From the NCBI GenBank assembly GCA_910578605.1, contig CAJTQG010000066.1, forward strand, positions 1 through 7,739: DNA of 7,739 nucleotides, in the 5' to 3' direction. Shown here piece after piece: positions 1 to 5,455 of the stretch. The stretch's first letter is position 1, and every line of letters starts with the position of its first letter. Below the pieces are notes generated by a model. That model made no database searches, had not been told where the DNA came from, and saw only the letters and a list, made by a program, of their open reading frames with translations. Source of the DNA: an uncultured Lachnospiraceae bacterium. Its GTDB lineage: Bacteria > Bacillota > Clostridia > Lachnospirales > Lachnospiraceae. The translations under genes and the position numbers were made by a program.

Positions 1-141
1 CAAGTCCCCCTGCGGATCGGCGTCCACAAGCAGCACCCTCTTTCCCTCATTTGCAAGCCCTATCCCTAAGTTTACGGCAGTCGTGGTCTTGCCCGTTCCG
101 CCTTTCTGGTTTGCAAGGGCGATTACCTTACATTTAGACAT
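1..141 (-). CDS. parA: ParA/Soj family partition ATPase (N-terminal part, runs off the window)
   Basis: ParA-type ATPases bind DNA cooperatively when ATP-loaded and help segregate plasmids, chromosomes or integrated elements, usually with a ParB partner. Only the first 47 residues are visible. They hold the deviant Walker A motif KGGTGKTT at residues 13-20 (signature Lys13, P-loop Lys18) and the second motif VDADPQGD at 39-46. The ATG start at 139-141 is supported by AAAGGAGG lying 9 bases upstream (cctcct at 151-156 on the plus strand). The first 120 bases are about 58% GC by hand count, far above the neighbouring gene and above tsf/rpsB, which suggests transfer. A ParA followed by ParB is common in Tn1549-like integrative elements of Clostridia; that assignment is inference. 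No promoter is visible between the upstream terminators and the start. The flagellar MinD-like FlhG is an alternative that I think unlikely given composition and position. Confidence 0.93.
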   Translation of the reverse strand, partial: MSKCKVIALANQKGGTGKTTTAVNLGIGLANEGKRVLLVDADPQGDL

Positions 142-171
142 CACGGTTTACCTCCTTTCCTGAAAAATTTA

Positions 172-202
172 ATAGCCACTCTGCATAATACAGAATGGCT
201 AT
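172..202 (-). promoter_or_regulatory. Terminator-like hairpin in the parA leader
   Basis: On the minus strand a 12-base arm (ATAGCCATTCTG) pairs with CAGAGTGGCTAT across a 7-base loop, with a single G-U pair, and is followed by TAAATTTTTC. It lies only about 30 bases before the parA start and just ahead of its ribosome binding site, so it could attenuate or stabilise the parA message, or act as a second terminator. The fold is seen in sequence; the function is inference. Confidence 0.55.
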
Positions 203-220
203 GTATGGGTTTTGGGCAAT

Positions 221-258
221 AAAAAAACCGACTGATTCTCGTTTTGAAAATCAATCGG
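221..258 (-). terminator. Rho-independent terminator of the abortive-infection gene
   Basis: On the minus strand, CCGATTGATT pairs with AATCAGTCGG (one G-U pair) over an 11-base loop and is followed by seven T residues (aaaaaaa at 221-227 on the plus strand). It starts 11 bases after the stop codon of the Abi gene. With the promoter at 1228-1256 it makes that gene a self-contained single-gene unit. Confidence 0.85.
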
Positions 259-269
259 CTATGTAAAAT

Positions 270-1157
270 TTATTGATTATTTTTGTAAATGGACAAAATA
301 TATTCGCATATGGTAATAGCAGAATTCATAACAAGCCTTGCTTCATGCTCCCTTATTGCATATCGCTTTTGACCTGCTCCATGACTATCACTGGTTTTAT
401 TCCTTAATTCAGCAATCGCCCTTACTATTCTTTCCAAACCACTAAATAAACTATTGATTCTGTTATCAATATCTCTACTTTGGTTCAGCCCATACTTCTC
501 TTTTATCTTCCCATAATACTGCGTCAAATCACCATTCATCTTAACATCAACTTCTTCATTTTCCAAAACATATAAGAAAACTTCCTCCATCAATGTTCTT
601 GACTTTGTAATTACGCTATCATAATTTCCATTGGATAAATCCTCAGTACATCTTGTTCTTAAGCTGTGTATATATTCCAAATTCACAATATTAAAAACAG
701 GAGCTTCTATTTGTATGTCTTTTTGAAACTCAACAAGATAAAATTTCTCATTAACAACCTTTAATTCATGTTTTCCTAAAAACAAATTAGCATTAATGGC
801 ATCCAATGCCCAAATATATGCCTTATTATATGCCTCTTGAATACTATCTCTATCACCCAACTCTGTCAAATAATCAAACTGTGTCATTGAAAACATATAT
901 GCTAAAACATTGGACACCATTTCACGTTTAATCATATTTAACAGAAAGGCTTTAAACATTTCACATCTGGATTTACAGCCTAAATCATCCTCTTTATAAA
1001 CAATCGGGAATCCAAACCTTGTTGATAATGAACAAATATCTTGACCTCTTAAATAAGGTAAACCTAATCTGTATTCTTCCGTTTGACAATCAGCATTGTC
1101 ACTAATCAATATACGAATAATTTTATCTGTGCATAATAACTCCCATTTATTTTTCAA
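270..1157 (-). CDS. Abortive-infection family protein with Abi C-terminal/HEPN-like domain
   Basis: This is a probable phage-defence protein. Its C-terminal third matches the Abi C-terminal family: a helical region around residues 180-255 (numbering from the upstream ATG at 1178), then RNKTSDSHG at 259-267, then REHEARL at 276-282. The Arg259-x6-His266 spacing is the R-x(4-6)-H signature of HEPN ribonucleases, so RNA cleavage on infection is a reasonable inference. Residues 1-175 form a divergent N-terminal part, possibly the sensor, that I cannot assign. No membrane segment is evident. I place the start at TTG (1155-1157), because the only Shine-Dalgarno, GAGGAGG, lies 8 bases before it. The upstream ATG at 1178 lacks one and its third to fifth codons contain that very site. 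The gene is AT-rich (23% GC in 721-780), unlike parA. It has its own promoter and terminator and no visible partner gene, so a one-gene defence system is likely. Confidence 0.82.
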   Translation of the reverse strand: MKNKWELLCTDKIIRILISDNADCQTEEYRLGLPYLRGQDICSLSTRFGFPIVYKEDDLGCKSRCEMFKAFLLNMIKREMVSNVLAYMFSMTQFDYLTELGDRDSIQEAYNKAYIWALDAINANLFLGKHELKVVNEKFYLVEFQKDIQIEAPVFNIVNLEYIHSLRTRCTEDLSNGNYDSVITKSRTLMEEVFLYVLENEEVDVKMNGDLTQYYGKIKEKYGLNQSRDIDNRINSLFSGLERIVRAIAELRNKTSDSHGAGQKRYAIREHEARLVMNSAITICEYILSIYKNNQ

Positions 1158-1172
1158 TAACAATGCCTCCTC
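1155..1172 (-). promoter_or_regulatory. Ribosome binding site deciding a TTG start for the Abi gene
   Basis: GAGGAGG (cctcctc at 1166-1172 on the plus strand) is separated by 8 bases from TTG (caa at 1155-1157). The in-frame ATG at 1176-1178 lies upstream of this site and is preceded only by A/T-rich sequence without a Shine-Dalgarno. This favours a 295-residue product over 302 residues. Confidence 0.65.
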
Positions 1173-1227
1173 GTTCATATTTTATAAAGATACACAATTT
1201 CCAACAACATTGTTCTCTTTCCTAAAT

Positions 1228-1256
1228 ATTATAATTCAATCCCAACCATACATCAA
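1228..1256 (-). promoter_or_regulatory. Sigma-A-type promoter of the Abi gene
   Basis: On the minus strand TTGATG (1251-1256) and a perfect TATAAT (1228-1233) are separated by exactly 17 bases. Transcription would begin near 1221 and leave a leader of about 50 bases before the ribosome binding site. The leader holds the small palindrome AACAATGTTGTT (1203-1214), which could be an operator, though nothing else supports that. Confidence 0.8.
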
Positions 1257-1518
1257 CCAGCAACTTCCATTATCTATCTAATCCCCTCCTGATAAGATGC
1301 GACAACTTATAACCTCCAACGTCATTTGGGAAAAATCTACGAAAATTCCCGGTCAGAAACACCAAGCAAACTTCTCCCCTTTTACGAAAAGAACGAGGCA
1401 AACTTTCACACACCATTTGGGGGATACCCTTTCCCCCAACTCTTCCCCCAAAAATCCCCCAAATTGGCACTCAAAATACGGTAATTTACGATAAGTTATG
1501 AACCTCTCACAAGAACGC
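1257..1518. other. Repeat-rich non-coding region, probable integrative-element end
   Basis: No convincing gene lies here. Short open frames on both strands have low-complexity translations and no supporting ribosome binding sites. The region is dense in short repeats: CATTTGGG at 1323-1330 and 1414-1421, TACGAAAA at 1338-1345 and 1383-1390, GCAAACTT at 1366-1373 and 1398-1405, and TTTACGA at 1381-1387 and 1485-1491. Four C5/G5 runs are also present, including TTGGGGG/CCCCCAA inverted at 1417-1423 and 1433-1439. It separates the chromosomal tsf terminator from the Abi and parA genes of different composition. That fits the terminal recombinase-binding or attachment region of an integrative element. 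The repeats are seen; the role is inference, because the other end is outside the window. Confidence 0.5.
1427..1460 (-). other. Canonical G-quadruplex motif
   Basis: The minus strand carries G5-N6-G5-N7-G5-N3-G3, with runs at 1456-1460, 1445-1449, 1433-1437 and 1427-1429 and loops of 6, 7 and 3 bases. This satisfies the usual G3+N1-7 quadruplex rule, which is notable in AT-rich DNA. The run at 1433-1437 can alternatively pair in the TTGGGGG/CCCCCAA hairpin with 1417-1423. Confidence 0.7.
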
Positions 1519-1560
1519 AAAAAACCCCTGAAAATGCCCATTCTATGGGATTTTCAGGGG
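1519..1560 (-). terminator. Rho-independent terminator downstream of tsf
   Basis: On the minus strand CCCCTGAAAAT (1550-1560) pairs perfectly with ATTTTCAGGGG (1525-1535). An inner CCCA/TGGG stem continues after a one-base bulge, closed by a 5-base loop, and six T residues follow (1519-1524). It begins 26 bases past the tsf stop and closes the rpsB-tsf unit. It is intact, so any inserted element lies beyond it. Confidence 0.93.
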
Positions 1561-1586
1561 TTCGTAAATCAATTCTTCTCAGAAGT

Positions 1587-2519
1587 TTACTGATTCATCT
1601 GCTTTGCAACCTCAGCAGCAAAATCTTCTTCCTTCTTTTCAATTCCTTCGCCTGTTTCAAAGCGTACAAACTGCTTAATACTTACTGTTCCGCCTACTTC
1701 CTTAGATACCTGCTCTAAATATTTTGCTACAGACTGCTTTCCGTCTTCTGCCTTAACATATACTTGATCCAACAAACAGATTTCTTTCATTTCCTTATTG
1801 ATACGTCCGTTAACCATACCTTCAATAACTTTCTCTGGCTTATTTGCTTCCTGAGGATCATTTTTAATCTGAGCCAACAAGATTTCTTTTTCATGTGCAA
1901 TAAACTCTTCGCTTACTTCATCTCTGCTAACATATTTTGCATTTAAAGCAGCAATCTGCATTGCTATATTCTTTAATGCCTCTTTTACTTGGTCATTGAT
2001 TACATCAGTAGCAGCCTCCACTACAACACCGATTCTTCCACCACCGTGAATATAAGGAACTACTACACCATCTGTATTGATTTTTGCAAATCTGCGGATA
2101 TTCATATTTTCGCCGATTACAGCAATTTGGCTTACTAATTCTTCCTTTACAGTTTTAGATGCATCCTTTATCCATTTCTCCTCGCTTAATTCTTCCACAT
2201 TCTTTGCGTCAGAAGTTAAAACCTGTTCTGCCACATCTGCCACAAAGCTTCTAAATTTATCATTTTTAGCTACAAAATCAGTTTCACTATTTACTTCTAC
2301 AATAGCTGCAGTTTTATCTTCCTTAACAACAGCGTATACAATACCCTCTGCTGCAATTCTTCCTGCCTTCTTTACAGCGGTAGCCTGTCCTTTTTCTCTC
2401 AACAATTCAATAGCCTTATCCATATCACCATCTGTCTCAACCAGAGCGTTTTTACAAGCCATTACACCAGCACCTGTCATTTCTCTTAACTCTTTTACCA
2501 TAGCTGCTTTAATTTCCAT
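1587..2519 (-). CDS. tsf: Translation elongation factor Ts
   Basis: EF-Ts is the cytosolic guanine-nucleotide exchange factor that releases GDP from EF-Tu. The 310-residue product has the N-terminal UBA-like domain with the family signature LREMTGAGVMACKNAL at residues 11-26. It also has the TDFV motif at 80-83, whose Asp-Phe pair disturbs the Mg-binding site of EF-Tu, and the usual C-terminal core through about residue 290. The length is normal for Firmicutes. The ATG start has AGGAGG nine bases upstream. It lies downstream of rpsB, as in most bacteria, but the gap is 342 bases. A strong terminator follows at 1519-1560. The next conserved gene of many Firmicutes, pyrH, is not here, presumably because the accessory region intervenes. 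Confidence 0.98.
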   Translation of the reverse strand: MEIKAAMVKELREMTGAGVMACKNALVETDGDMDKAIELLREKGQATAVKKAGRIAAEGIVYAVVKEDKTAAIVEVNSETDFVAKNDKFRSFVADVAEQVLTSDAKNVEELSEEKWIKDASKTVKEELVSQIAVIGENMNIRRFAKINTDGVVVPYIHGGGRIGVVVEAATDVINDQVKEALKNIAMQIAALNAKYVSRDEVSEEFIAHEKEILLAQIKNDPQEANKPEKVIEGMVNGRINKEMKEICLLDQVYVKAEDGKQSVAKYLEQVSKEVGGTVSIKQFVRFETGEGIEKKEEDFAAEVAKQMNQ

Positions 2520-2600
2520 GTTATAATTCCTCCTAAATATTCCATATTTAATTCACGATATACTTTTATCCTAATGTTGATTTAATACTATTAATTTTAA

Positions 2601-2629
2601 ATTATTACTTTTTATATTATTACTTTTTA
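2601..2629. repeat. Two-copy 15-base AT-rich tandem repeat
   Basis: ATTATTACTTTTTA occurs at 2601-2614 and again at 2616-2629, giving a period of 15 bases. It lies in the tsf leader region. Its extreme AT content makes slippage a sufficient explanation; a role as an UP-element-like stretch is only a guess. Confidence 0.7.
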
Positions 2630-2809
2630 AATAAAATACTTTATTAAAACACTTTATTTTTACAGGTTTTATTGTAGAAACAATTTTATTTATAGATACA
2701 AAACATGCATAGTCACATTACATATTTTAACTTTTAACAAGTCATTTCTTTGTATGCAAAATACACATATATCATTATTGCCTCTTTAGACTTATATCTC
2801 TTTTTAGAA

Positions 2810-2850
2810 ATTTCCCGTGATATAAGCAAAAATCATATATCGCGGGAAAT
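2810..2850 (-). promoter_or_regulatory. Long hairpin immediately after rpsB
   Basis: ATTTCCCGCGATATA and TATATCACGGGAAAT (minus strand) form a 15-position stem with one C-A mismatch and an 11-base loop, starting 11 bases after the rpsB stop. What follows (TTCTAAAAAGAGA) is poor in T, so termination would be weak. It may instead protect the rpsB 3' end, be a processing site, or act as a leaky terminator lowering tsf expression. Confidence 0.6.
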
Positions 2851-2861
2851 CAAATTATACA

Positions 2862-3602
2862 TTATTCAGCTGCTGCTACCTGTACTTCCTCTTCCATACC
2901 TTCTGCATCTTCTGCTGTAGCACCCTGATTTGCCTCAATTACTGCATCTGCCATCTTAGATACAATTAATTTTACAGCACGGATAGCATCATCATTACCA
3001 GGAATTACATAATCTAATTCCTCTGGATCACAGTTAGTATCAGCGATACCAATTAAAGGAATACCTAAAGTGTGAGCTTCCTGAATACAAATTCTTTCCT
3101 TCTTAGGATCTACTACAAAAATTGCATCTGGCAGCTTTGGCATATCTTTAATTCCGCCTAAATTCTTCTCTAATTTTTCCCATTCTTTTTTAATTTCAAT
3201 AACTTCTTTTTTAGGAAGCACATCAAATGTACCATCCTCAGCCATTGTCTCAATTTCCTTTAATCTCTTAATTCTGGATTTGATGGTTTTGAAGTTTGTG
3301 AGCATACCGCCTAACCATCTCTCATTTACATAGTACATACCACATCTCTCAGCTTCTGTTTTAATTGCATCTTGAGCCTGCTTCTTTGTACCAACAAAGA
3401 GAATCACACCTCCATCATTTGCTACATCAGAAACTGCCTTGTAAGCCTCATCTACTTTACCTACAGACTTCTGTAAATCAATGATATAAATACCATTTCT
3501 CTCTGTGTAGATGTACTCTGCCATTTTAGGATTCCATCTTCTTGTCTGATGTCCAAAATGTACACCTGCCTCTAATAACTGCTTCATTGAAATAACACTC
3601 AT
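2862..3602 (-). CDS. rpsB: Small ribosomal subunit protein uS2
   Basis: S2 joins the 30S subunit late and is needed for S1 binding and translation initiation. The 246-residue product opens with the family start (ISMKQLLEAGVHFGHQTRRW, from residue 4). It carries RNGIYIIDLQK at 35-45, FVGTKKQAQ at 69-77, NERWLGGMLTNF at 93-104 and the closing signature PLIGIADTNCDP at 182-193. An acidic Ala/Glu tail after about 225 is typical of Firmicutes. I chose the ATG at 3600-3602 because GGAGG (3610-3614) sits 7 bases before it and the family begins here. A longer in-frame reading to 3677 adds 25 unrelated basic residues. A promoter candidate lies at 3728-3756, and tsf follows after 342 bases. Confidence 0.98.
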   Translation of the reverse strand: MSVISMKQLLEAGVHFGHQTRRWNPKMAEYIYTERNGIYIIDLQKSVGKVDEAYKAVSDVANDGGVILFVGTKKQAQDAIKTEAERCGMYYVNERWLGGMLTNFKTIKSRIKRLKEIETMAEDGTFDVLPKKEVIEIKKEWEKLEKNLGGIKDMPKLPDAIFVVDPKKERICIQEAHTLGIPLIGIADTNCDPEELDYVIPGNDDAIRAVKLIVSKMADAVIEANQGATAEDAEGMEEEVQVAAAE

Positions 3603-3727
3603 CTTCTTACCTCCATTTGGTTTTTTCTTCCGCAGACTTCCTCTTCCTGCTTTCATCTTAAAATTATCCCTTACCATAAGTAATAATTGCTCTCATACAA
3701 TATAGTCATCCTAACCATACCTGTACA

Positions 3728-3756
3728 ATTTTATATAATTATACATATACTGCCAA
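3728..3756 (-). promoter_or_regulatory. Candidate sigma-A promoter of rpsB-tsf
   Basis: On the minus strand TTGGCA (3751-3756) and TAAAAT (3728-3733) are 17 bases apart, within very AT-rich DNA. The start would be near 3721, giving a leader of about 120 bases before the rpsB ATG. A second TTGGCA lies 15 bases upstream at 3766-3771 without a well-spaced -10. I see no recognised ribosomal-protein leader structure. The rest of 3603-3863 holds no gene. Confidence 0.5.
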
Positions 3757-3863
3757 TTATATTACTGCCAAAAAGAATAAATTTATGACACCATTGCCGG
3801 AATCCGTCTACGTGAATCCTATATTTGTTTCTGTGTGTTAATACACAACTTCTATATTTTAAC

Positions 3864-3894
3864 AAAAAAAAGACTCCCTGACAAGTCTTTTTTT
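3864..3894 (-). terminator. Bidirectional-looking terminator between the 209-residue gene and rpsB
   Basis: An 11-base arm (A7 then GACT) pairs with AGTCTTTTTTT over an 8-base loop. The GC core is only four pairs, but the A/T tracts extend it, and on the minus strand eight T residues follow the core. It begins 25 bases after the stop at 3920 and separates the membrane-protein genes from rpsB-tsf. Confidence 0.72.
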
Positions 3895-3919
3895 CTAATA
3901 TATCACTAAATTTGTAATA

Positions 3920-4549
3920 CTAATTTGTAACTAATTTTGCAAGAGTTTCATAGGAAACAGAACCAGATATGGAATAATCCCCCACTACCAACCTGCTGGC
4001 ATATCCATTAGACTCAAGGTAAGAATTAAATTCTCCCGCATTTTTGACAATTCCTAATCTTTCTAAGTTTTCTGCTAGGACATTTGAACTCATGCCTGGA
4101 GAAATCTGAAAAGTCTTTTTTTCCTCCGGTTTTTTTGTTGTTTCTTCCTTCTTATTTGTTGTTTCCTTTGCTTTCGAAGTTGCTTTTTTAGTGGCAGCTT
4201 TCGTTTCTTTTTTCGTAGTTGTTTCTTGCCTTTTTGATGTTGTTTCTTTTTCAGATTTATCTTTAGCTTCCAAAGAAAGCTTATTGTCTGTATCCTTTAT
4301 TTCAGAATTCTTTGTATTATCTTCCGTGGAAGTAGTTTCATTCTTTGAGCCGGACTCACTTTTCTCATCTTGTGACTGCTCGTCCTTTACTAATTTTTTT
4401 GATGTCTCTTCATGATACACCATACCCATATCTCTAGCTCTCTTCTCTACTTCTTTGTCTGTTAAACGGCTGGAAAACGCAATTGCCATTATAATTGTAG
4501 CAAATAAAATTCCCATTCCCAAACCGCGCAAATAATATTTTAACTTCAT
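3920..4549 (-). CDS. Membrane-anchored protein with YceG/MltG-like C-terminal domain
   Basis: The 209-residue product has a basic N-terminus and one hydrophobic segment at about 8-26, without an obvious cleavage or lipobox site, so it is probably anchored with the rest outside. Residues 50-145 are a low-complexity Thr/Lys/Glu/Ser linker with repeated ETTxKK-like blocks. Residues 146-209 resemble the LysM-like N-terminal subdomain of the endolytic transglycosylase MltG (YceG): FQISPGMSSNVLAENLERLG, then a GDYSISGSVSYETLAKLV stretch. The catalytic part of MltG is absent, so lytic activity is not expected; binding to peptidoglycan or a wall enzyme is inference. The ATG start has GGAGG 7 bases upstream. 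It sits between the swrB-like gene and rpsB, with terminators on both sides (4713-4746 and 3864-3894) and structured leader DNA. Confidence 0.8.
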   Translation of the reverse strand: MKLKYYLRGLGMGILFATIIMAIAFSSRLTDKEVEKRARDMGMVYHEETSKKLVKDEQSQDEKSESGSKNETTSTEDNTKNSEIKDTDNKLSLEAKDKSEKETTSKRQETTTKKETKAATKKATSKAKETTNKKEETTKKPEEKKTFQISPGMSSNVLAENLERLGIVKNAGEFNSYLESNGYASRLVVGDYSISGSVSYETLAKLVTN

Positions 4550-4562
4550 TTTTCAGCCTCCA

Positions 4563-4694
4563 TGCTACGACTATTTTTAGGAGCAGCTAATATTCAAGTT
4601 TTTGCGTAGCACAAAACTTGCAAGTTGATAGCTTTCATTTTCCACCTTATATCTGTGCATATCTATCCATGGATATCGCAAGACTTTGCGATAT
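4563..4694 (-). promoter_or_regulatory. Structured leader of the 209-residue gene with competing hairpins
   Basis: Three folds are visible on the minus strand. ATATCGCAA/TTGCGATAT is a perfect 9-bp stem with a 4-base loop (4673-4694). CAAGTTTT-TGC/GCA-AAAACTTG is an 11-bp stem with one bulge (4595-4620). TGCTACG (4605-4611) can instead pair with CGTAGCA (4563-4569), which ends one base before the GGAGG at 4557-4561. The last two share bases and cannot form together. A weak TTGTGC-16-TATTAG promoter overlaps. A regulatory switch is inference. Confidence 0.45.
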
Positions 4695-4712
4695 TAATAA
4701 GCAAAACAATAT

Positions 4713-4746
4713 TGAAAGAAAGGGCTGTTGCATTATATGCCACAGC
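4713..4746 (-). terminator. Probable terminator of the swrB-like gene
   Basis: On the minus strand GCTGTGGCAT (4737-4746) pairs with ATGCAACAGC (4724-4733), with one internal G-A mismatch and a 3-base loop. It is followed by CCTTTCTTTC, a moderately T-rich run. It starts 10 bases past the stop at 4757. The T run is interrupted, so termination may be partial. Confidence 0.6.
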
Positions 4747-4756
4747 TCCTAATATT

Positions 4757-5455
4757 CTATATTCTATCTCTATATAAGTCAATTACTAAACGAACCTCTC
4801 CCATGCCTAAGCCTAGCTGCTTAGCAATCTCCAAATTACTCAATCCCTGCTGGAACAGATTTAATATTTCTTCATTGTGATTTCCTCTGTTCTCCTCCTC
4901 TAACATTGGTTCTGGGAAGTCGTTTTCCATAATTTTCTTTAACTCATCTTTTTCTGCTTCCTCTAATGGAACACCGGAAGCATAGCTGTCGGAAGTCATA
5001 TTCAAAAGCTTTTCACTGCCTTTTGCTGTGCCAATCTGCTTCACACTTCTCTTTACAGCCTCCACCTCTCTCACTGTATCCTTAATGGTCTTTTCTTTAT
5101 CATTTAACATATTATAAAGAAACATTACTTCATTGTGATTTTTGTTAATCTCACCTAACACTCCATCTGAATACTCATTTACAGCCATAATTTTTTCATT
5201 GGTAAGCTTATCTAGAACAATCTCTGTCTTCTCCACTGCCTCGTCTAGCACATCATCCACAGCTATATCTACCTGCTGTCTTACTACCTCTTCTGTAATG
5301 GCCGCCACATCTACACCAGCTATTTTTTTATCTTCTCCCTGTATCATCTTTTCCACTTCTTTTTTGTCTTTGCTCTGCAGTCCTTCCGCAAACAAATAAC
5401 TGCACGCAACAACAATCAAGCCGATGATTACTAAACATATCTCTAATCCTGTCAT
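4757..5455 (-). CDS. SwrB-like (DUF6115-type) membrane coiled-coil protein
   Basis: The 232-residue product has one N-terminal hydrophobic segment at about 5-24. A long charged region at about 50-145 follows, with heptad-like spacing suggesting a coiled coil, and then an acidic linker. The C-terminal 40 residues read like a helix-turn-helix: EEILNLFQQGLSNLEIAKQL from 195, then GLGMGEVRLVIDL to 227. This layout, and its place between the sigma-28 gene and rpsB, match B. subtilis SwrB, which promotes flagellar basal-body assembly and swarming. Orthology is inference, because overall sequence similarity could not be tested. The ATG is fixed by an in-frame TGA two codons upstream, yet no good Shine-Dalgarno is adjacent; see the leader at 5452-5537. 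A probable terminator follows. Confidence 0.72.
   Translation of the reverse strand: MTGLEICLVIIGLIVVACSYLFAEGLQSKDKKEVEKMIQGEDKKIAGVDVAAITEEVVRQQVDIAVDDVLDEAVEKTEIVLDKLTNEKIMAVNEYSDGVLGEINKNHNEVMFLYNMLNDKEKTIKDTVREVEAVKRSVKQIGTAKGSEKLLNMTSDSYASGVPLEEAEKDELKKIMENDFPEPMLEEENRGNHNEEILNLFQQGLSNLEIAKQLGLGMGEVRLVIDLYRDRI

Larger units (their letters stand above)
2520..2861. other. Long AT-rich rpsB-tsf intergenic region
   Basis: There is no gene in these 342 bases. They contain the hairpin at 2810-2850 near the rpsB end, a tandem AT repeat at 2601-2629, a small ATTGT/ACAAT hairpin around 2670, and the tsf ribosome binding site just before 2519. Several AT-rich stretches could act as -10 boxes, but I find no convincing paired -35/-10 on the minus strand. 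Confidence 0.7.

Noticed and set aside
1..141. Flagellar FlhG (MinD-like) as the identity of the ATPase fragment
   Set aside because: It lies beyond the rpsB-tsf terminator in GC-rich accessory DNA, and its N-terminus reads as classical ParA/Soj (ALANQKGGTGKTTTAVNL).
1323..1460. Repeated short blocks resembling a CRISPR-like or direct-repeat array
   Set aside because: The repeats are only 7-8 bases, irregularly spaced and in different orders; there are no uniform repeats or spacers.
1270..1541. Three short open frames on both strands in the non-coding region
   Set aside because: They overlap one another, are compositionally dictated by G/C runs, lack supporting ribosome binding sites and show no recognisable protein.
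2077..2526. 149-residue open frame antisense to tsf
   Set aside because: It lies wholly opposite a certain EF-Ts gene, has Ser/Ala/Thr-rich shadow composition and no ribosome binding site.
3603..3677. In-frame N-terminal extension of rpsB (25 extra residues)
   Set aside because: S2 family proteins begin at the internal Met, which has GGAGG 7 bases upstream; the extension has no good ribosome binding site and is just basic leader translation.
3603..3863. Autoregulatory S2-binding leader RNA upstream of rpsB
   Set aside because: Apart from the promoter candidate I see only small imperfect hairpins and a GGATTC repeat, nothing resembling a known leader.
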